Source of the DNA: an uncultured Roseobacter sp.
GTDB taxonomy: Bacteria; Pseudomonadota; Alphaproteobacteria; Rhodobacterales; Rhodobacteraceae
Length of the DNA: 64,000 nucleotides
Direction: 5' to 3'
Assembly (NCBI RefSeq): GCF_947495275.1
Contig: NZ_CANLYL010000014.1
Coordinates: 1 to 64,000 of the forward strand
How positions within the stretch are numbered: position 1 is the stretch's first letter; every line of letters begins with the position of its first letter. Shown one piece after another: positions 63,893 to 64,000 of this stretch. The position numbers and the translations under genes are program-made. Below the pieces are notes generated by a model, which saw only the letters and a list, made by a program, of their open reading frames with translations, did no database searches and was not told the DNA's origin.

Positions 63893-64000
63893 TTTCGCCG
63901 ATGGATTGATCATCTATCCCGGCAATACGGCCACGACCTCAGCGTCGTCTTTATGGATATGCAGCACAATTGATCCATCCTATGAATGCTGCATGACATT

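Noticed and set aside
63901..64000. Reverse-strand peptide ending near 63921, suggestive of the C-terminus of a gene
   Set aside because: The frame is closed by a stop about 20 codons upstream, so it would be only about 20 codons long; it may be a remnant or chance.

Overview
The window reads as chromosome of a marine Alphaproteobacterium of the family Rhodobacteraceae (Roseobacter group). This is inferred from gene content: a tpa/tauR/xsc/pta taurine module linked to a SoeABC-type sulfite dehydrogenase, a Hint-domain protein, a split MnmC, the mlaA-mlaC pair, OhrR/Ohr and creatinase. Base composition looks moderately high in GC and even throughout. I see no rRNA, tRNA, CRISPR array, insertion sequence, integrase or phage gene, so this is core or stable accessory chromosome rather than a mobile island.

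Region 1 (1-16,743) is the metabolic centre. Tpa turns taurine plus pyruvate into sulfoacetaldehyde and alanine. Xsc turns sulfoacetaldehyde into acetyl phosphate and sulfite, and Pta makes acetyl-CoA. SoeABC oxidises sulfite to sulfate at the cytoplasmic face of the membrane, and a YeiH/TauZ-type carrier probably exports sulfate. TauR is the MocR-type regulator. A reverse-strand block (YHS protein, PLP decarboxylase, orphan BrnA-like protein) separates tpa from tauR. Two pairs of 10-bp direct repeats (CTGGNNCTAM), both with a 23-bp period, lie upstream of tpa and upstream of xsc. The xsc pair lies inside the 3' end of tauR. These are the best new regulatory signal in the window.

Region 2 (16,740-31,300) is housekeeping. 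It holds an M20 amidohydrolase, dapA, a soluble lytic transglycosylase, an EamA transporter, a divergent split MnmC (methyltransferase and FAD parts), a MaoC/VOC/FMN-reductase group, an OmpA lipoprotein, an AraC-Ogt DNA repair fusion and a Hint-domain protein lacking its usual cysteine. Endonuclease III, a PfkB kinase, an acetyltransferase and RppH follow.

Region 3 (31,400-49,454) holds a FadH/old-yellow-enzyme type reductase, a LysR regulator, a second OmpA protein, an AhpD-like protein, acetyltransferases, CinA-like, SfsA, methionine aminopeptidase, RsmD, a ferredoxin reductase, peroxiredoxin, an MscS channel, a pterin dehydratase, a FemAB-like protein, GDPD, RidA, MlaA-MlaC and a class A penicillin-binding protein.

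Region 4 (49,711-64,000) holds GlnK-AmtB, an aromatic/aspartate aminotransferase with mercaptopyruvate sulfurtransferase, SmpB, an HD hydrolase, a divergent sulfotransferase and GT14-like glycosyltransferase pair, a HIT protein, two small membrane proteins, OhrR/Ohr, creatinase, an alpha/beta hydrolase and a succinate-semialdehyde-type aldehyde dehydrogenase. Many neighbours overlap by ATGA or share stop codons, so the region is tightly packed. All family calls are from motif reading; no database search was run.
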